From a virus: a stretch of 25,759 nucleotides of DNA. Where the stretch lies: IMG/VR virus record IMGVR_UViG_3300032288_001236, positions 1 to 25,759 of that record, one strand, 5' to 3'. The position numbers and the translations under genes are program-made. The notes under the pieces were generated by a model that was not told where the DNA came from, searched no databases, and was given only the letters and a program-made list of their open reading frames with translations. Shown here piece after piece: positions 1-9,053 of the stretch (position 1 is the first letter of the stretch; the number at the start of each line of letters is the position of its first letter).

Positions 1-1
1 C

Positions 2-703
2 TGGAAGACGATCTCCCCGTCGGACATCAACACTCAGTATGGTTCGTTTTTCTTCGACTTCAGCACCACGCTGAGTGCGAACATCAGCAACACTGACACC
101 ACGATTCCGGTGGTGACAACTAGCGGCTTCTCTGCCACGGGCGCAATCTTCATCGGCGCCGAGTTGATCACTTACACCGGCATCACGGCCACATCCTTCA
201 CGGGGTGCACCCGTGGTGCGGCAGGCTCTCAGAATGTGTCGCATCTTTCTGGTGCGGCTGTCAATGGCGCTCAAGTAGCGATTGCCAACACGCCCACGCT
301 GCTGCAACTGAACACTCAGGACTTGAGCAACGGCGTTACGCTGAACACCGCAACCAGTGAGATCACTGTTGCGGTTGCCGGGAAGTACAACTTTGCCTTC
401 AGCGGCCAGTTGAACAATTCTTCAACTGGTCAAAGCCTCGTGACGATCTGGTTTGCCATCAACGGAAACGACGTAGCCAACTCCGGCAGTTGGGTGACGG
501 TCGCTTCTCGTGAAAACTCAACGACTCCGGCTTCTGCTTTGATGGCCGCGAACGTGTTCTTGTCGCTGAATGCAGGTGATAAGGTAACCATGAGGTGGCT
601 TTCGGTGGACGGGCACGGCGCTCTTGTGACTTATCCGGCAAGCGCCAGTCCTGCGTACCCTGCTGCTCCTGCAATGATCTTGACCGTCAATCAGGTGTCG
701 TGA
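2..703 (+). CDS. C1q-like virion structural protein, 5'-truncated
   Basis: The frame is open from base 2, so the start lies upstream of the window; the GTG at 110 is only an internal codon. The N-terminal part seen here (bases 2 to about 285) resembles a beta-rich module common in phage structural proteins, ending in the motif [11 protein letters not shown]. Bases about 290-700 encode an all-beta region with alternating hydrophobic residues and the pattern [11 protein letters not shown] followed by [14 protein letters not shown]. This matches the C1q/TNF-like jelly-roll found at the C terminus of many phage decoration or fibre proteins; such domains usually trimerise and are surface exposed. 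The stop overlaps the next start (TGATG), suggesting coupled translation. The structural role is family-based inference, and a decoration or receptor-contact role cannot be separated here. Confidence 0.65.
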   Translation, partial: WKTISPSDINTQYGSFFFDFSTTLSANISNTDTTIPVVTTSGFSATGAIFIGAELITYTGITATSFTGCTRGAAGSQNVSHLSGAAVNGAQVAIANTPTLLQLNTQDLSNGVTLNTATSEITVAVAGKYNFAFSGQLNNSSTGQSLVTIWFAINGNDVANSGSWVTVASRENSTTPASALMAANVFLSLNAGDKVTMRWLSVDGHGALVTYPASASPAYPAAPAMILTVNQVS

Positions 704-1083
704 TGCCGCTCATCAAAGGCAAGTCAGAAAAGGCTTTTAAGCAGAACATCCGCACGGAAGTGAAGGCCGGAAAGCCTGTGAAGCAGGCTGTGGCCATCGC
801 CTACGATGTTCAGCGTCGCGCTCAGGGCAAGAAGGACGGCGGAAACGTCTCTCTGGCCGTTGGTCGGGGCGAAAAACTGCCTGTTTCCAAGGGTGCGGGC
901 CTGACCCAGAAGGGTCGGGAGAAGTACAACCGCGAGACGGGCAGCAATTTGAAGGCTCCGCAGCCTCAAGGAGGGGCTCGGAAGGACTCTTTCTGCGCCC
1001 GGATGCGTCCGATTGCCGAAAAAAGCGAGCCTGGAAGCCGCGCAAGGGCTTCGATGAAGCGTTGGAAGTGCTCAGGCTTCTGA
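703..1083 (+). CDS. Small basic phage protein, DUF6321-like
   Basis: The frame is open further upstream, to 595, but the ATG at 703 overlaps the previous stop (TGATG) and begins a typical [13 protein letters not shown] terminus, so I start here (126 aa). It is strongly basic. Residues about 1-40 contain a conserved [20 protein letters not shown] helix. Residues about 65-105 contain the block [19 protein letters not shown] followed by [16 protein letters not shown], which I recognise as the DUF6321-type block seen in phages and large DNA viruses. Function is unknown. The charge suggests nucleic-acid binding or a packaged role, which is inference only. It sits among virion genes, directly before an adaptor. 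Confidence 0.7.
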   Translation: MPLIKGKSEKAFKQNIRTEVKAGKPVKQAVAIAYDVQRRAQGKKDGGNVSLAVGRGEKLPVSKGAGLTQKGREKYNRETGSNLKAPQPQGGARKDSFCARMRPIAEKSEPGSRARASMKRWKCSGF

Positions 1084-1089
1084 AGGAGA
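1083..1089 (+). promoter_or_regulatory. Strong Shine-Dalgarno for the gp4-like adaptor gene
   Basis: AAGGAGA begins on the last base of the preceding stop codon and lies 4 bases before the ATG at 1094. It fixes that start. Confidence 0.7.
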
Positions 1090-1093
1090 TCAA

Positions 1094-2164
1094 ATGGCCT
1101 ACTCAGACGCCTACGGACAGGTCTACAACGTCCAAACTTTGATCGATCACGGGGCCAGAAGGTGCGGAAAACTGGCCGAAGAACTGACTTCTGAGCAAAT
1201 TTTGAGTGCTCGGGAGTCTCTTGGCTTCGTTTTGACGAACCTGATCAACATTGGCATCCAATACTGGGCCATTGAGAAGAAAGTCTTCGGTCTGACCCCC
1301 GAAAACTACATCTACACCCTCCCAACGGGTGCAAATGACGTTCTCAACGCCCTGTATCGCACGATGCAGCGCCCAAATGGGTCTTACACGACCTCCGCAG
1401 GGGGTACGGTGGCCTTTGTGGGCGACTCCAACACCGCAACCTACTGCCAACAGACCTCCGCCAACGGCAACATCTCGATCAACTTCGGCACGGACAACCC
1501 AATCTACGCCGGATCGATCGGTTTGCTGCCTTACATCGCAGGCGGCGGATCTGGAACGTGGAATCTGACCCTGGAATACAGCACTGACGGCCTTTCCTGG
1601 TCCACTTTGGAGGATCTGGGGGCTACTGCTGTCAGGGACAACGAGTGGATCTGGACGGACATCAATCCTGGCCAGAGCGTCCAGTATTACCGTGTCCGGG
1701 CCTACGGCGGCACGACCCTGGCTCTGCGTGAGTTCTGGGTCGGCAACATGAGCCAAGAGATCACGATGGCTCGCCTGAACCGGGACGACTACACGAACCT
1801 GCCCAACAAGAACTTCACGGCCAATCAGCCCTACCAGTTCTGGTTCAACCGCACGGTTCCGGATCCGCAGATCTATCTGTGGCCAGTGCCCTCGAACCCG
1901 TTCGTGCAGATGACGGTGTGGTACTCCAAGCAGATCATGGATGTGGGTGACCTCACGGATGAACTGCAGATCCCGCAGCGATGGTACATGGCGGTGGTCA
2001 ATATGCTTGCCCACCAGATGGCCATGGAACTGCCCGCGGTTCCTCTGGAGCGCATTACCTATCTTGAGCAGCAGGCCGAGAAGTACCTGAACTTGGCAGA
2101 AGCAGAAGAGCGCGACAAGTCGCCCATCTACCTCGCGCCGAACATCAGCGTGTACACGAAGTAA
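1094..2164 (+). CDS. Head-tail adaptor, gp4/tail tubular protein A-like, with inserted beta-sandwich
   Basis: Likely a ring-forming neck protein below the portal. Residues 1-60 are helical, with TLIDHGARRCGKLAEELTSE. Residues about 60-90 run into YTLPTGANDVLNALYRTM, a hallmark of the P22 gp4/T7 gp11-like adaptor class. The C-terminal half has EITMARLNRDDYTNLPNKNF, then PQIYLWPVPSNPFVQMTVWY and an amphipathic helical end. Between these halves, residues about 95-215 form a separate all-beta domain (for example GTWNLTLEYSTDGLSWSTL and VQYYRVRAY) that looks like a discoidin/carbohydrate-binding-like sandwich inserted into a loop. At 356 aa it is longer than a plain adaptor because of this insert. 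Family assignment is from pattern recognition. Confidence 0.7.
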   Translation: MAYSDAYGQVYNVQTLIDHGARRCGKLAEELTSEQILSARESLGFVLTNLINIGIQYWAIEKKVFGLTPENYIYTLPTGANDVLNALYRTMQRPNGSYTTSAGGTVAFVGDSNTATYCQQTSANGNISINFGTDNPIYAGSIGLLPYIAGGGSGTWNLTLEYSTDGLSWSTLEDLGATAVRDNEWIWTDINPGQSVQYYRVRAYGGTTLALREFWVGNMSQEITMARLNRDDYTNLPNKNFTANQPYQFWFNRTVPDPQIYLWPVPSNPFVQMTVWYSKQIMDVGDLTDELQIPQRWYMAVVNMLAHQMAMELPAVPLERITYLEQQAEKYLNLAEAEERDKSPIYLAPNISVYTK

Positions 2165-2166
2165 AG

Positions 2167-2514
2167 ATGCCCGTCTTTCTTGACACCTTCGGCAACGCCA
2201 CCCTAGCGATCTTCATCTGCGACAGATGCAAGATGAAGCGTCCTATGGACGAGCAGATCTCGGACTTCAACTTTCCGGGTCTGAAGGTGTGCTCTCAGGG
2301 GTGCGCTGACGAGAAGGATCCGTATCGCCTTCCTGCACGCAAGACGGAGCGCATCAACCTGCGGTTCCCGCGTCCTGATGTGAGTGTGGCTCTAGACCCG
2401 AACAACCTCGTCACCGACAATGACGGGGACTACATCATCTCGACCGAGGGCAACACGGACACGCCCGAGAACAACGGCAACCTCGACGGAATTTCGGTGA
2501 CACCAGATGGCTAA
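2167..2514 (+). CDS. Small zinc-ribbon-like virion-associated protein
   Basis: This 115-aa protein starts at an ATG two bases after the adaptor stop. Cys18, Cys21, Cys42 and Cys46 form a C-x2-C ... C-x3-C arrangement suited to binding one zinc ion (ICDRC ... VCSQGC). It is followed by DPYRLPARKTERINLRFPRP, a block I associate with small structural proteins of short-tailed phages. The last 40 residues are acidic and Asn/Asp-rich and probably flexible. Its last 8 bases overlap the next gene (fibre 1). The location between adaptor and fibre suggests a neck or fibre-attachment role; this is inference and no enzymatic motif is visible. Confidence 0.6.
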   Translation: MPVFLDTFGNATLAIFICDRCKMKRPMDEQISDFNFPGLKVCSQGCADEKDPYRLPARKTERINLRFPRPDVSVALDPNNLVTDNDGDYIISTEGNTDTPENNGNLDGISVTPDG

Positions 2515-5500
2515 TCAAACCATTTCCCAACTTCCGGCAGCCGGCCCCATCACGGGCACGGAACTGGTGCCTATCGTCCAAAACGGCGGTACTTATCAGA
2601 CCACGACCGCGGCGATTGCCAACAGTCCTACGCTGACCCAGACTTTTCTGACGCAGTCGCAGGAGATTACCCTCAACAACAGCCGGTACCTGACCGCCGA
2701 CACCGGCTTGCAGTTGACGGATGGCGGGGCTACCTCTTTCCTGCGCATAGGGATGACGGGGGCCGCCAACAGCCTGAACTCAGCATCCACAGGCTTCATC
2801 GTCAAGGATGGCGCGGGAACGGTCGTTTCTCGCACGCTGACGACCTCTGGCCCAGGCATCTCGATCTCCAACGCAGATGGAACGGGCGCAAACCCAATTT
2901 TCTCCGTCAATGGGGTGCTGTCTTCCCTGGCCAACTTTTCTGGCCTTGGCGTCTTGGGTCTTCGTCCTGGTGGAACGATTGCCGGCCTTACGGTTACTGG
3001 CACAGCCAACCAGATCAGCATCACCAACGGCGATGGCCAGTTGGGCGACCCGACAATCGCTCTGGCCAACAACCCCGTGCTTCCTGGCACTGGATCAGTC
3101 AAGGTGCCTGCCGGCACGACTGCGCAGCAGCCTGTCGGATCTGACGGCGAACTCCGCTACAACACCGATCTCGCAGCCTTTGAAGGCTATGCGGGCGGGT
3201 CGTGGTTGGCTTTCCCAATCGGAACTGGTGTCAATACTTTCAGCGCAGGCACAACGGGCTTCTCGCCCTCGTCGCCCACGACTGGCTCCATTGTTCTGTC
3301 CGGCACGCTAAATGTTTCTAACGGGGGCACTGGCGCAAACAGCCTCACGGGCTATGTCAAAGGAAGCGGCACCTCAGCCTTTACGGCTTCTGCAACGATC
3401 CCAACGACTGACCTTAGCGGCACCATCAGCAATGGCCAGTTGGCCAACAGTTCTCTAACGGTCAATGGCACCACGATTGCGTTGGGAGCCTCTGGCACGA
3501 TTACCGCCACAGCATCTAATCCGCTGACGATCGGCACGGGCCTTAACGGAACCAGTTACAACGGCTCAACGCCTGTCACGATTGAGATCGCCAATACTGG
3601 CGTAGTGGCGGCATCTGTGGGCGCTGCCAATAAGACGCTGACGGCGACTGTCAACGCTCAAGGCCAACTGACCGCTCTGGCTGATACGCCGATTGCAATC
3701 GCCAACACTCAAGTGTCTGGCCTGGGCACGATGTCTACGCAGAACGCATCTGCTGTGGCCATCACCGGTGGGGCGATCAACGGAACGACTATCGGCGGAT
3801 CCACTCCGGCGGCAGGCACTTTCACTTCGCTGACGACCACTACCGGCACGATCAGCACGACCCCGACCAACGCGACCGACATTGCTAACAAGCAGTATGT
3901 CGACAACCTCGTCTCCACCGGCTTGACCTACCACACGGCGGTCAAGTACGAGGTTCCAAGTACCACAGGCAACCTGAATGCCCTGTACAACCAACCCGGA
4001 GGCCCTGGCGTTGGTGTTGGCGCAACCCTGACCAACAACGGCACTCTGGCTGCTTTCGCGCCGGATGGCCCCACAGCATCTCCTGGCGACCGAATTCTCA
4101 TCTACAACCAAACCAACGCCTTTGAGAATGGTGTCTATACGGTTACTACGGTTGGTAATGGCTCTACACCGTGGGTGCTGACTCGCGCCACGGACGCGGA
4201 TTCTTATGGCGTCAAAGATCCGAATGCCTTGGGGCAGGGAGACGCATTTTTCGTCACCTCCGGAAACACTGGGGCAGGCGAGACATACGAGTGCAACACG
4301 GTCGGAACTATCACTTTTGGCACGACCGCGATCACTTTCACGCAGATTTCGTCGGCTCAGGTCTACAGCGCCGGTACTGGCCTTACTCTGTCCGGAACTC
4401 AGTTCAGCATCACCAACACGGGCGTGAGCGCGGCTTCCTACGGGACGGCTTCCAGTGTTCCGACCCTGGCCATCAATGCCCAAGGGCAGGTGACGAGCGC
4501 ATCCAATACTGCGATCGCCATCAACGCCAACCAGATCACCTCTGGAACAATCACCAACAGTCAACTGCAGAACAGTGCGGTTACCGTCAATGGCACCTCC
4601 ATCAGCCTGGGCGGATCCGGCACCATCACGGCAGCCAACCCGAATGCGCTGACGATTGGTACTGGGCTGACCGGCGCGAGTTATGACGGCTCTGCGCCGA
4701 TCACGATCGCTTTGGCATCGTCTGGCGTCACGCCTGCAACTTACGGCTCCGCCTCTCAGGTTCCCGTTTTTGCGGTGGACACCTATGGACGGGTGACTTC
4801 TGTCACCAACACCTCCATCGCCATCGCCGCAGGCGCGGTATCTGGTCTGGCGGCTTCCGCAACAACCGACACGACCAACGCCAACAACATCACCTCCGGG
4901 ACGCTGAACACGGCTCGGTTGAGCGGCTCCTACACAGGGATCACGGGTGTTGGCACGCTGACTGCCGGAACCTGGAATGCCAACGCCATCGGCGTGGCTT
5001 ATGGCGGTACGGGCCTGACTTCTACGCCCACGAACGGCCAACTGCCTATTGGTAACGGGACTGGCTACACCCTGGCAACCTTGACCGCGGGCACCAATGT
5101 GGCCATCACCAACTCTGCCGGCGGGATCACCATCTCGGCAACTCCGGCGGCAGGTGGAACCGTAACCTCTGTGGATGTCTCCGGCGGCACAACCGGTTTG
5201 ACGACCTCCGGGGGCCCAATCACGGTCAGCGGCACGATTACCCTGGCCGGAACCCTTGTGGTGGCCAACGGCGGTACTGGAGCCACTACCCTGACGGGTT
5301 ATGTGAAGGGTAACGGAACAAGTGCATTCACGGCATCTTCTTCTATTCCCAACACCGACATCACCGGCCTGGGGACGATGTCGACCCAGAATGCCAACTC
5401 CGTGGCAATCACGGGCGGAAGCATCGAGGGAACGACTGTTGGATCCACCACGGCCACGACTGTTCGCGGCACGACGATTACGGCGACAACGCAGTTCTCG

Positions 5501-5761
5501 GGCCCAGGAACGGGCCTTACGGGCACTGCAAGCGGTCTCTCTATTGGAGGCAATGCCGCCACAGCGACGAGTGCAACGACCGCCACTACAGCAACAAATG
5601 CGACCAATGTAGCAATCACGGCCAACTCGACCAACGCCACCAATTACCTGACCTTCGTTAGCAATACCACAGGCAACCTCCCCGCACTGGTGAATTCTGG
5701 TATTGCGTGCAACCCTTCTACCGGCAAAATCACTGCCGGTATCTCAGGCGGAACTTTCTGA
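2507..5761 (+). CDS. Large modular tail fibre protein (fibre 1)
   Basis: A 1084-aa protein dominated by Gly, Thr, Ser, Asn and Ala in beta-strand patterns, with no catalytic motif seen. The N terminus (MANQTISQLPAAGPITGTEL VPIVQNG) is typical of phage fibres. Around residue 214 is GELRYNTDLAAFEGYAGGSW, a common fibre module. Residues about 475-625 form a domain with GDRILIYNQTNAFENGVYTV and WVLTRATDAD, also frequent in phage fibres. The flanking regions repeat NGGTGA-LTGYVKG, ISNGQL and GLGTMSTQNA units, and a 98-residue module occurs twice. It ends in GISGGTF, as does the 413-aa fibre-like protein downstream. The ATG overlaps the previous gene by 8 bases. Likely role: trimeric host-recognition fibre. 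Confidence 0.8.
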   Translation: MANQTISQLPAAGPITGTELVPIVQNGGTYQTTTAAIANSPTLTQTFLTQSQEITLNNSRYLTADTGLQLTDGGATSFLRIGMTGAANSLNSASTGFIVKDGAGTVVSRTLTTSGPGISISNADGTGANPIFSVNGVLSSLANFSGLGVLGLRPGGTIAGLTVTGTANQISITNGDGQLGDPTIALANNPVLPGTGSVKVPAGTTAQQPVGSDGELRYNTDLAAFEGYAGGSWLAFPIGTGVNTFSAGTTGFSPSSPTTGSIVLSGTLNVSNGGTGANSLTGYVKGSGTSAFTASATIPTTDLSGTISNGQLANSSLTVNGTTIALGASGTITATASNPLTIGTGLNGTSYNGSTPVTIEIANTGVVAASVGAANKTLTATVNAQGQLTALADTPIAIANTQVSGLGTMSTQNASAVAITGGAINGTTIGGSTPAAGTFTSLTTTTGTISTTPTNATDIANKQYVDNLVSTGLTYHTAVKYEVPSTTGNLNALYNQPGGPGVGVGATLTNNGTLAAFAPDGPTASPGDRILIYNQTNAFENGVYTVTTVGNGSTPWVLTRATDADSYGVKDPNALGQGDAFFVTSGNTGAGETYECNTVGTITFGTTAITFTQISSAQVYSAGTGLTLSGTQFSITNTGVSAASYGTASSVPTLAINAQGQVTSASNTAIAINANQITSGTITNSQLQNSAVTVNGTSISLGGSGTITAANPNALTIGTGLTGASYDGSAPITIALASSGVTPATYGSASQVPVFAVDTYGRVTSVTNTSIAIAAGAVSGLAASATTDTTNANNITSGTLNTARLSGSYTGITGVGTLTAGTWNANAIGVAYGGTGLTSTPTNGQLPIGNGTGYTLATLTAGTNVAITNSAGGITISATPAAGGTVTSVDVSGGTTGLTTSGGPITVSGTITLAGTLVVANGGTGATTLTGYVKGNGTSAFTASSSIPNTDITGLGTMSTQNANSVAITGGSIEGTTVGSTTATTVRGTTITATTQFSGPGTGLTGTASGLSIGGNAATATSATTATTATNATNVAITANSTNATNYLTFVSNTTGNLPALVNSGIACNPSTGKITAGISGGTF
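3425..4843 (+). repeat. Duplicated 98-residue module inside fibre 1
   Basis: Bases 3425-3718 and 4550-4843 encode two equal-length copies (98 codons, offset 1125 bases). Both begin I(S/T)N-QL-NS and run through TVNGT-I-LG-SGTITA, LTIGTGL-G-SY-GS-P-TI and VSG. By eye about half the residues are identical with no net gap. Between them lies the central NQT/ENGVY domain. The entry spans both copies. Confidence 0.7.
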
Positions 5762-5765
5762 GGAA
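5760..5765 (+). promoter_or_regulatory. Ribosome binding site of fibre 2
   Basis: GAGGAA overlaps the fibre 1 stop codon and lies 5 bases before the ATG at 5771, the only start with the conserved fibre N terminus. Confidence 0.55.
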
Positions 5766-5770
5766 AAAAC

Positions 5771-8700
5771 ATGGCTCAAACCGGCTTTACCCCCATCCAG
5801 ATCTACTACTCCACCACGGCATCAAATGTGCCAACGGCGGGCAATTTGGTGGATGGTGAACTGGCCATCAACACCAATGACGGTCGCCTGTACTACAAAG
5901 ACAGCGGCGGAGTGGTGCAAACCATCGGCGCAAAACTTGGCACCAATGTGGCCACGGCACTGGGCACCGCTGTGGGGTCTGCGGGGGCGTTCGTCGTCAA
6001 CGGCGGCGCTCTGGGAACGCCTTCTTCCGGCACGGTGACCAACCTGACCGGCACGGCCAGTATCAACATCAACGGCACCGTAGGTGCTACGACTCCCAAC
6101 ACGGGGGCATTTACATCCGTTACCTCTACCAGTGCATCGGGCATTTTGACCCGTGCTGCCGCTACTCAAGACGGCGTGGAGTTGATTGGTCGGGCAGGCG
6201 GCACCTCTTCTTACAAGGTCACCTTCACCCCCACAACGCTGACGGCATCTCGGACAGTCACGCTGCCCAATGCTGACATCAACTTCACCACGGGTTTGGG
6301 CGTGGCTCAGGGTGGTACTGGAACCACCTCCCTCACAGCCAACAATGTGATCTTGGGCAACGGCACCTCTGCGGTGCAGTTTGTCGCCCCCGGCACTGCC
6401 GGTAATGTCCTGACCAGTAACGGTACGACATGGACTTCTGCTGCGGCAGGGGCTTCGCTGACGGGTGTTACTCAGTCAGTCTCGCCGTTTGAAACTGCGT
6501 TGGGTTTTGATGCCGGTCTGAATACGACTGGCGCAAATAATACTTGGATTGGTTACTACGCAGGTCGAGCAAACACAACTGGAGTTAGTAATTCTGCTCT
6601 TGGGTACTATGCCCTTAATGCAAACACAACAGGCGCTAGAAATATTGCTGTTGGTTTTGAAGCACTTGTTGGCAACACCACCGGCTCTGACAATGTGGCT
6701 ATTGGTTGGAGGTCGCTGCAATCTAACAATACTGGAACAAACAATGTTGCAGTTGGTCAGGGCTCTTTGTTTTCAACAACAAACTCTGAGAATGTTGGCA
6801 TCGGACAGGGCGCAGGACAGTTTAATACTACCGGATCGGTAACTGCTGTTGGCACTCGCGCGTTGTACTTTAATAGCACGGGCACAGCCAACACTGCCCT
6901 TGGCTATCAAACTTTGTACGCCAACACCACCGGCACAAACAACACCGCTGTTGGTTATCAGGCTCTGGATGCAAATACTATTGGCGGTTCAAACACCGCA
7001 ATAGGTGTAGACGCACTTGGAGCAAATACCACCGGCCTTTCAAATACGGCAGTGGGTAGAAGTGCGCTACTAAGCAATACCACCGGGTCAAATAATACTG
7101 CTGTTGGTAATGATGCTCTTAGGCTTAATACAACAGCCTACGATAACACTGCGTTTGGTGAGGGCGCGCTACGCAGCAACACTACCGGCGAAAGAAACAC
7201 CGCCCTTGGTAGGCTTGCGCTGTGGAACAACACAATCGCTAATAACAATGTAGCGGTTGGGTACAACACCCTGTACGCCAACACCACCGGCACAGAAAAC
7301 ACCGCCGTTGGCTATCAGGCTTTGGATGCCAACACTACTGGATCGTTTAACACTGCGTTAGGTTCGGGTTCGCTTGGCGCAAATACTACTGGCAGTCAAA
7401 ACACCGCAGTTGGTTATCAGGCGTTACCAGTAAGCACCACTGCACAATACAACACTGCGGTGGGTTTTAGGGCTGCGTATGCAAATACAACCGGGCAAAA
7501 TATTGTTGCTGTTGGTTGGTATGCACTTGCGTCCAACACCACTGGCGCTAATAATGTTGCGGTTGGTAATTCCGCGCTGTATACCAACGATATAGGCCAA
7601 GACAATGTGGCTGTCGGCCACAATAGTATGTATAGCAACACCACTGGCTCAAACAATGTAGCGGTGGGGCGCAACTCTCTAAACGCCAACACAACCGGAA
7701 CTGACAACACCGCCGTTGGATACTCCGCACTAAATCTTAATACCACCGGCCAATACAATGTGGCGATTGGGCGAGAGGCTTTGTCCCGCGCCACCACGGC
7801 CAGTGGTAACAACGCAGTTGGCCGTTTTGCTGCGTATCTCACTACCACCGGCGCAGAAAACAATGCGTTTGGTAACCGTGCGCTGTTTAGCAACACCACC
7901 GGCAACTACAACATCGCCCTTGGTGGAGATGCCCTGTATGCCAACACCACCGGCACAAACAACACTGCTGTTGGTTTTCAGGCTTTGGATGCCAATACCA
8001 TAGGCTATCAGAATGTAGCAGTTGGCACAGAGGCCCTCGGCGCAAATACCACCGGAAGAGACAATACAGCAGTTGGATACAATGCTTTAATTACCAACAC
8101 AGTTGGTTACGATATAACCGCAGTTGGTTCAAATGCTCTTTATGCAAACACTACTGGCGACAGTAATGTTGCGATGGGCAAGTACGCTGTTGGCGCAAAT
8201 ACAACTGGTTCTCGCAATTCTGGTTTGGGTTGGTATGCCCTTGGTGCAAATACTACTGGAACAGATAATACGGCAGTTGGTGACACCGCCGGTGACAAAA
8301 TCACCACTGGGCAGTACAACACCATTCTTGGGGCGTCCGCAGCCTCCTCTGGAACCAACGACCTAACCACCGGCTCCAACAACACCATCATCGGCTACAA
8401 CGCCGCTGCGTCCAGCGCCACGGTCAGTAACGAAATCACGCTTGGCAACTCCAGTATCACCACCATCCGAGCGCAAGTCACCACCATCACCAGTCTGTCG
8501 GATGCGCGAGACAAGACCAACATCAGCGATCTGCCTGCGGGGCTGACCTTCGTCAAAGCCTTGCGCCCAGTCGAGTTTGACTGGAACATGCGTGACGGCG
8601 GCAAGGTGGGTGAGCACGACACCGGCTTCATTGCACAAGACCTCAAGGCTGCGCAAGAATCCACTGGCGTCAACATCCCCGGTCTGGTGTATGAGAGCAA

Positions 8701-8812
8701 CCCCGACCGTCTGGAAGCAGGCTACGGTAAATTGATCCCGGTCTTGGTCAAGGCGATCCAAGAACTTAGTGCAGAGGTGCAGAGCCTCAAGTCTCAACTG
8801 AAAGGAAACTGA
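5771..8812 (+). CDS. YadA-head-like repeat fibre with C-terminal Peptidase_S74 chaperone (fibre 2)
   Basis: A 1013-aa fibre or tailspike. Residues 1-55 carry the virion-attachment motif TPIQIYYSTTASNVPTAGNL then GELAINTNDGRLYYKDSGG, typical of many phage fibres. Residues about 100-235 are beta modules including VAQGGTGTTSLTANN. Residues 251 to about 880 are about 37 repeats of 17 residues, consensus NTTG-xN-NTAVG-xx-AL-xA, resembling the left-handed beta-roll of YadA-type adhesin heads. Residues about 910-1013 are an intramolecular chaperone (Peptidase_S74): SDARDKTNI, ALRPVEFDW, TGFIAQDL, and a final coiled coil. In this family the Ser-Asp pair (here Ser910-Asp911) performs self-cleavage that releases the chaperone after trimer folding. 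This strongly supports a trimeric receptor-binding protein. Confidence 0.88.
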   Translation: MAQTGFTPIQIYYSTTASNVPTAGNLVDGELAINTNDGRLYYKDSGGVVQTIGAKLGTNVATALGTAVGSAGAFVVNGGALGTPSSGTVTNLTGTASININGTVGATTPNTGAFTSVTSTSASGILTRAAATQDGVELIGRAGGTSSYKVTFTPTTLTASRTVTLPNADINFTTGLGVAQGGTGTTSLTANNVILGNGTSAVQFVAPGTAGNVLTSNGTTWTSAAAGASLTGVTQSVSPFETALGFDAGLNTTGANNTWIGYYAGRANTTGVSNSALGYYALNANTTGARNIAVGFEALVGNTTGSDNVAIGWRSLQSNNTGTNNVAVGQGSLFSTTNSENVGIGQGAGQFNTTGSVTAVGTRALYFNSTGTANTALGYQTLYANTTGTNNTAVGYQALDANTIGGSNTAIGVDALGANTTGLSNTAVGRSALLSNTTGSNNTAVGNDALRLNTTAYDNTAFGEGALRSNTTGERNTALGRLALWNNTIANNNVAVGYNTLYANTTGTENTAVGYQALDANTTGSFNTALGSGSLGANTTGSQNTAVGYQALPVSTTAQYNTAVGFRAAYANTTGQNIVAVGWYALASNTTGANNVAVGNSALYTNDIGQDNVAVGHNSMYSNTTGSNNVAVGRNSLNANTTGTDNTAVGYSALNLNTTGQYNVAIGREALSRATTASGNNAVGRFAAYLTTTGAENNAFGNRALFSNTTGNYNIALGGDALYANTTGTNNTAVGFQALDANTIGYQNVAVGTEALGANTTGRDNTAVGYNALITNTVGYDITAVGSNALYANTTGDSNVAMGKYAVGANTTGSRNSGLGWYALGANTTGTDNTAVGDTAGDKITTGQYNTILGASAASSGTNDLTTGSNNTIIGYNAAASSATVSNEITLGNSSITTIRAQVTTITSLSDARDKTNISDLPAGLTFVKALRPVEFDWNMRDGGKVGEHDTGFIAQDLKAAQESTGVNIPGLVYESNPDRLEAGYGKLIPVLVKAIQELSAEVQSLKSQLKGN
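6521..8410 (+). repeat. About 37 in-frame 51-base (17-residue) repeats in fibre 2
   Basis: Each unit encodes NTTGxxNxAVGxxALxx. Near-identical longer blocks starting LYANTTGT recur at 6914, 7271 and 7934. Their offsets are 357 and 663 bases, exactly 7 and 13 units, so the register is maintained throughout. Two hand-counted 60-base samples (6541-6600 and 7081-7140) are 42-43% G+C, against 58% in a sample of the S74 region (8701-8760). Confidence 0.85.
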
Positions 8813-8813
8813 G

Positions 8814-9053
8814 ATGGAAAACCAAACCCCCGAGCAGATCGCTCAACACTACAAGGCTATGGGCGACAGCGTGTGGCTCATCAACGCCATCATTTCCGGT
8901 GAAACCATGTCGGAAGAGTCGGAGGCCAATAAGAAGGCTACCGTGGAGCGCAATGTCGCCCACCTTGAACTGATGCGGGCCAAGGACCTCTGGACGACAG
9001 AAGACATGACTGCCGTGGACGCTGCCATCGCTGCCGGTAAAGCCTATGTCTGA
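8814..9053 (+). CDS. Small conserved phage protein following the fibre gene
   Basis: A 79-aa acidic protein. The ATG lies one base after the fibre 2 stop. It looks helical, with MENQTPEQIAQHYKAMGDSV at the start and the conserved-looking block VERNVAHLELMRAKDLWTTE at residues about 45-64. It ends DMTAVDAAIAAGKAYV. I recognise the pattern as recurring downstream of phage fibre genes but know no assigned function. It has no signal peptide, membrane segment or catalytic motif. The position suggests a fibre assembly factor, which is inference. Its last 8 bases overlap the glycosyltransferase gene. Confidence 0.6.
   Translation: MENQTPEQIAQHYKAMGDSVWLINAIISGETMSEESEANKKATVERNVAHLELMRAKDLWTTEDMTAVDAAIAAGKAYV

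Noticed and set aside
595-702. Upstream extension of the DUF6321-like gene
   Set aside because: The extra 36 residues overlap the C1q-like gene, are Arg/Cys-rich and are not protein-like; the TGATG start at 703 begins a typical N terminus.
1103-2014. 303-codon open frame on the - strand
   Set aside because: It lies opposite the adaptor gene, whose protein has family motifs across its length; the antisense product resembles nothing and is low in Lys and rich in Arg/Val, as shadow frames are.
3566-5041. 491-codon open frame on the - strand inside fibre 1
   Set aside because: It is antisense to a clearly recognisable fibre gene. It is Arg/Asp/Gly-rich as expected from the complement of a biased Thr/Gly/Ala-coding repeat, and it has no recognisable domain.
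6521-8410. CRISPR-like periodic repeats
   Set aside because: The 51-base period is in frame with a protein repeat, the conserved bases match codon constraints, and no constant repeat separated by unique spacers exists.
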